Shown: in pieces, positions 61,606-64,000 of the stretch
How the letters are laid out: each line of letters opens with the position of its first letter
Numbering within the stretch: position 1 is the stretch's first letter
Assembly (NCBI GenBank): GCA_004769085.1
Contig: DUDS01000029.1
Span: 9,895-73,894, forward strand
DNA: 64,000 bases
Reading direction: 5' to 3'
Origin: Candidatus Melainabacteria bacterium SSGW_16
GTDB lineage: Bacteria > Cyanobacteriota > Vampirovibrionia > 2-02-FULL-35-15
Position numbers and translations under genes: made by a program
The notes under the pieces: generated by a model
The model's database searches: none
Seen by the model: only the letters and a program-made list of their open reading frames with translations
What the model was told of the DNA's origin: nothing

Positions 61606-62637
61606 ATGAAAAAATATTTTTTTCAGACTGTATTATTTGTAATATTATTTTTTAATTTTACTCTCTGGGCTCAGGGAAATTTAGAAACGAAAAAAGAAAT
61701 AATTGGCATTGTAAACGGGGAAAACTTGTACTTAAATGAGTTCAACAGGCTTTTTAATGCACAAAATAAAAAATATGAAAAAGAATCTGCAAGAGAAATA
61801 ATCCTTGACCAGATGATTGACAGAATGCTAGTAATGCAGGAAGCTAAATCAAAAAGCCTGAACGTAAGTGAGGCTGAAATTAACAGAAGGCTTGATCTTA
61901 TAAAAGAAAGGCAGGGTGGTGAAGAAGCATTTGCTAACTTTCTGGCTCAAAATGATGCAACAATTGAAGATGCAAAGAATGAAATAAAAAACCAAATTTT
62001 ATTTGATTTTATAAAAAATTTGATTGAAAGCAAAGGCGGAGAATCATTTAAGTCTTTTATATCTGCAAAAAAAATAAATTCTGATATTGTAATTTTTACA
62101 AGCAAAATCAACCCACAGGCTGAATCTGCAAATTTAAGAATAAAAGAATACCCAACCATCACAAAATCAAGAGTAAAAGAAGTGGAGCAGCTTGATGAAG
62201 AAACAAAAAGTATCATTGCTGAAATTGAAAGCAGTATTACAAAGGACAATAATACATCACTCCCAAGCTCTCAGCAAAATCAACTTGCAATAGATATAAA
62301 TAAAATAACAGAACCTCTTATTCTAGACCCGATTAAACCTATCAAAGCAAAAAAGACCATTAGTTTATTAAAAGAACAACTAACTTTAAATCCTATTAAA
62401 CCTGTTGTTATTACTTCAACCTCCACAGAATTAATTGAAATTGCTAATAAAAATGAGGTCACAGATGATTTGGAATTAGTGCCAAACCAGGAAATAGAAA
62501 CCGTAGAGATTATAATTTCAGATGCATTAACTATTGGTAATACCAGTTCAAGAGACGATTCTGGCTTAAATAATAAATCAGATAAATTAAAAGAATTAAT
62601 CAGAAAAATTGAACAAAGAAAATTGTCCAGTAGATAA
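61606..62637 (+). CDS. SurA-N-domain secreted chaperone-like protein without PPIase domain
   Basis: 343 residues with a signal peptide (KKYFFQTVLFVILFFNFTLWA). Residues ~30-140 form a SurA_N-like helical domain: IIGIVNGENLYLNEFNRLF, ILDQMIDRMLVMQEAKSKSLNVSEAEINRRL and AFLAQNDAT-like FLAQNDATIEDAKNEIKNQI. The parvulin domain that should follow is missing. The C-terminal ~190 residues are a polar, low-complexity region with two similar units ending L-x-P-I-K-P. It may be a periplasmic chaperone or a membrane-attached assembly factor. It follows mfd by about 80 bases. Confidence 0.75.
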   Translation: MKKYFFQTVLFVILFFNFTLWAQGNLETKKEIIGIVNGENLYLNEFNRLFNAQNKKYEKESAREIILDQMIDRMLVMQEAKSKSLNVSEAEINRRLDLIKERQGGEEAFANFLAQNDATIEDAKNEIKNQILFDFIKNLIESKGGESFKSFISAKKINSDIVIFTSKINPQAESANLRIKEYPTITKSRVKEVEQLDEETKSIIAEIESSITKDNNTSLPSSQQNQLAIDINKITEPLILDPIKPIKAKKTISLLKEQLTLNPIKPVVITSTSTELIEIANKNEVTDDLELVPNQEIETVEIIISDALTIGNTSSRDDSGLNNKSDKLKELIRKIEQRKLSSR

Positions 62638-62646
62638 ATTTAAAGG

Positions 62647-62652
62647 TATAAT
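62647..62652 (+). promoter_or_regulatory. -10 box for the GDPD gene
   Basis: TATAAT, 20 bases before the ATG at 62673. Expected leader about 13 bases, leaving little room for a Shine-Dalgarno, and none is seen. Confidence 0.4.
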
Positions 62653-62672
62653 ATTTTCAATTCAAAAATTAT

Positions 62673-63536
62673 ATGACTCTCATAAGTAACATACCATCTG
62701 TTTTCAGAAATATCGCGCACAGGGGGATTTCTGTATATGAATCTCCTGAAAATACCAGACATGCACTGAGAACTGCTCTTGATCAGGGATTTGATGTTGA
62801 GACTGATGTACAGTGGGTAGGTGGAGAAACCTTTTTATATCATGATGATTACATACCAGGACCAGATGATCCTAAATTAAATGGCGGGGGATTTTATTTA
62901 CCCGCTGGTAAAAAGCTGGTTTATGATTGCTCTCCAGATGAATTAAGAAAAGCATTATTTAATAAAGCAAAACTAGATGGACTTCTTTCAGCACAAGCAG
63001 GAGAATCAGTAAGTTCAAATTTAGGCGAAGAGCCCAAAATAGCTACACTTGATGATTTATTACCTATACCAGATGGGTGCAAAGTTTATATTGAATTAAA
63101 AAGACCAGATGAAAATAAAGAATTTAATGATGGATTAGAAGAAAGAGTAGTGAAATGGGTACAAAAAAATAATCTGCACGATAAAGTAGTAATCATTTCA
63201 TTTAATGTGCCTGGATTAATAAAGACCAGAAGTCTGGATCCTAAAATAGCAATTGGTGTAGATGTTTACAGTGACTTTGGAAAGGATCCTGCAGAAGCAC
63301 AAAAACTAAGAGATAGTATAGGTATTACCTGCTGGAACCCGCCTTTAGAAGATACATCAGCTGCGCTTATTGACAGCATTCATTGTTTAGGACTCCAGAT
63401 TATGCCTTGGACCTGGAATGAAAATAAACAAAAGGAAGTAGCTGAAATCAGGAGAGTTTTAAGTCTTGGTGTTGACGGAGTAATTAACAATCAGCCCAGA
63501 AGAGTAAAAGCAACATTTCAAAAATCTCCCGTTTAA
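62673..63536 (+). CDS. Glycerophosphodiester phosphodiesterase
   Basis: 287 residues, TIM-barrel GDPD. AHRGISVYESPENTRHALRTALDQGFDVETDVQ holds the catalytic HRG, ENT and E-x-D metal sites, followed by FLYHDDYIPG. TLDDLLPI, KVYIELKRP, KVVIISFN, and MPWTWNENKQ then GVDGVINNQP complete the barrel. It hydrolyses deacylated phospholipids to glycerol-3-phosphate and an alcohol. No signal peptide, so cytosolic. It stands alone between the SurA-like gene and leuB. Confidence 0.92.
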   Translation: MTLISNIPSVFRNIAHRGISVYESPENTRHALRTALDQGFDVETDVQWVGGETFLYHDDYIPGPDDPKLNGGGFYLPAGKKLVYDCSPDELRKALFNKAKLDGLLSAQAGESVSSNLGEEPKIATLDDLLPIPDGCKVYIELKRPDENKEFNDGLEERVVKWVQKNNLHDKVVIISFNVPGLIKTRSLDPKIAIGVDVYSDFGKDPAEAQKLRDSIGITCWNPPLEDTSAALIDSIHCLGLQIMPWTWNENKQKEVAEIRRVLSLGVDGVINNQPRRVKATFQKSPV

Positions 63537-63554
63537 TTTTCTTAACTGGTTCAT

Positions 63555-63665
63555 CAAAAGTGCTTACAAAAGCGAAACCCATACCCAAAACGGAGCGTTG
63601 GAGGCGCTAGCCCACCAAGCGAAGTGAAGGGTGTGGGTTGAGCATAATAAATGTAAGCACTTTTG
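63555..63665. repeat. Nested palindrome island D
   Basis: CAAAAGTGCTTACA (63555-63568) and TGTAAGCACTTTTG (63652-63665) are perfect 14-base arms. Inside, AACCCATACCC (63576-63586) pairs with GGGTGTGGGTT (63629-63639) with one mismatch. The centre is GC-rich and contains GGAGCG and AAGCGAAG. It lies between the GDPD gene and leuB. Confidence 0.8.
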
Positions 63666-63694
63666 TAAAAATTTTATTTCCTATCTAAATAACT

Positions 63695-63700
63695 TATAAT
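63695..63700 (+). promoter_or_regulatory. -10 box TATAAT before leuB
   Basis: TATAAT ends seven bases before the ATG at 63708. Transcription would begin at or one base before the start codon. It lies directly after palindrome island D. No convincing -35 is visible 17 bases upstream. Confidence 0.5.
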
Positions 63701-63707
63701 AAATGTT

Positions 63708-64000
63708 ATGGAACTAACAAAAACTATTACACTTCTTAGCGGCGATGGAATAGGACCCGAAGTATCTGCTGAAGGAGTAAAATTACTTAATTTAGTAGAA
63801 AAAGAATTTAAATATAAGTTTGAAATTATAAAAAAGGATTTTGGCGGCATAGCAATAGATAAGTTTGGAGTTCCATTCCCGGAAGATACTCTTAACACTT
63901 GTAAAAAATCAAACGCTGTATTACTTGCTGCAATTGGAGGACCAAAGTATGATAGCCTACCTAGAGAAAAAAGACCTGAGAGTGGGCTGCTTGAACTTAG
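63708..64000 (+). CDS. leuB: 3-isopropylmalate dehydrogenase, 3' end beyond the window
   Basis: The first 97 codons are present. ITLLSGDGIGPEVSAEGVKLL is the opening of the isocitrate/isopropylmalate dehydrogenase family, and FEIIKKDFGGIAIDKFGVPFP then VLLAAIGGPKYDSLPREKRPESGLL is specific to LeuB, with the RPE and GLL residues of the substrate site. It oxidises 3-isopropylmalate in leucine synthesis. leuA, leuC and leuD are not seen. The start is the ATG at 63708, with a -10 box seven bases upstream. Confidence 0.95.
   Translation, partial: MELTKTITLLSGDGIGPEVSAEGVKLLNLVEKEFKYKFEIIKKDFGGIAIDKFGVPFPEDTLNTCKKSNAVLLAAIGGPKYDSLPREKRPESGLLEL

Overview
The window is AT-rich and densely packed with genes, nearly all of them housekeeping or envelope genes of a Gram-negative-type bacterium. 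Several families point to the cyanobacterial lineage: a DUF3326-like protein, a DUF4330-like protein, an IctB/O-antigen-ligase-type membrane protein, a divergent-PAP2 protein directly after a polyprenyl synthetase, a YvcK with an N-terminal membrane hairpin, a cyanobacterial-style ECF sigma factor with a zinc-finger partner, and GshB. No photosynthesis gene is present and base composition is low in G+C. My best inference is a non-photosynthetic relative of Cyanobacteria (Melainabacteria/Vampirovibrionia type). This rests on family recognition by eye, not on a tree.

Layout. 1-3.4 kb: end of msrA, an orphan serine-hydrolase-like protein, a GT2 glycosyltransferase and gshB. 3.5-9.5 kb: accD-accA, then an SDR-priA-recombinase operon whose recombinase has lost most of its catalytic residues. 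9.5-13 kb: DUF3326-like protein, a small secreted WY-repeat protein, a P-loop kinase-like protein, an alpha/beta hydrolase. 13-18 kb: DUF4330-like, IctB-like, rsfS, a half-length purine nucleoside phosphorylase-like protein, gpmI and a membrane protein. 18-27 kb: C39-like protein, nrdR, an amino-acid oxidase, gcvT, frr, uppP, and a run of tRNA-modification genes (trmD, tsaD, miaA) next to tRNA-Arg(CCU). 27-36 kb: a long leftward operon lepA, GT39, PHP phosphoesterase, GXGXG protein, GT9 heptosyltransferase, rseP, purE, tadA. 36-45 kb: rapZ C-domain-yvcK, hexapeptide acyltransferase, orphan His-rich protein, ispE-ftsX-ftsE, a GspC/PilP-like protein, ECF sigma plus anti-sigma. 45-48 kb: a STAS antagonist and a GAF-GAF-PP2C-HATPase protein, a complete partner-switching module. 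48-64 kb: murD-ftsW, fabZ, polyprenyl synthetase, divergent PAP2, thrB, nrnA-ispD, HIT, a MurT-like ligase, an M23 peptidase with a fresh internal duplication, mfd, a SurA-N protein, a GDPD phosphodiesterase and the start of leuB.

How it works together: many products serve envelope growth (UppP, MurD, FtsW, FtsEX, MurT-like, M23, RseP, glycosyltransferases, IspD/IspE/polyprenyl synthetase feeding undecaprenyl phosphate). A second group serves translation quality (RsfS, Frr, LepA, TrmD, TsaD, MiaA, TadA, tRNA-Arg).

The main non-routine signals are: nested-palindrome islands with AT-rich arms and GC-rich centres in five intergenic regions, including divergent ones; a GC-rich two-hairpin motif read in frame inside the HATPase domain of the partner-switching phosphatase; a recombinase without a catalytic site; truncated or domain-split relatives of PNP and RapZ; an unusual MiaA P-loop; and several genes whose -10 box sits only 6-7 bases before the start codon, suggesting leaderless mRNAs.
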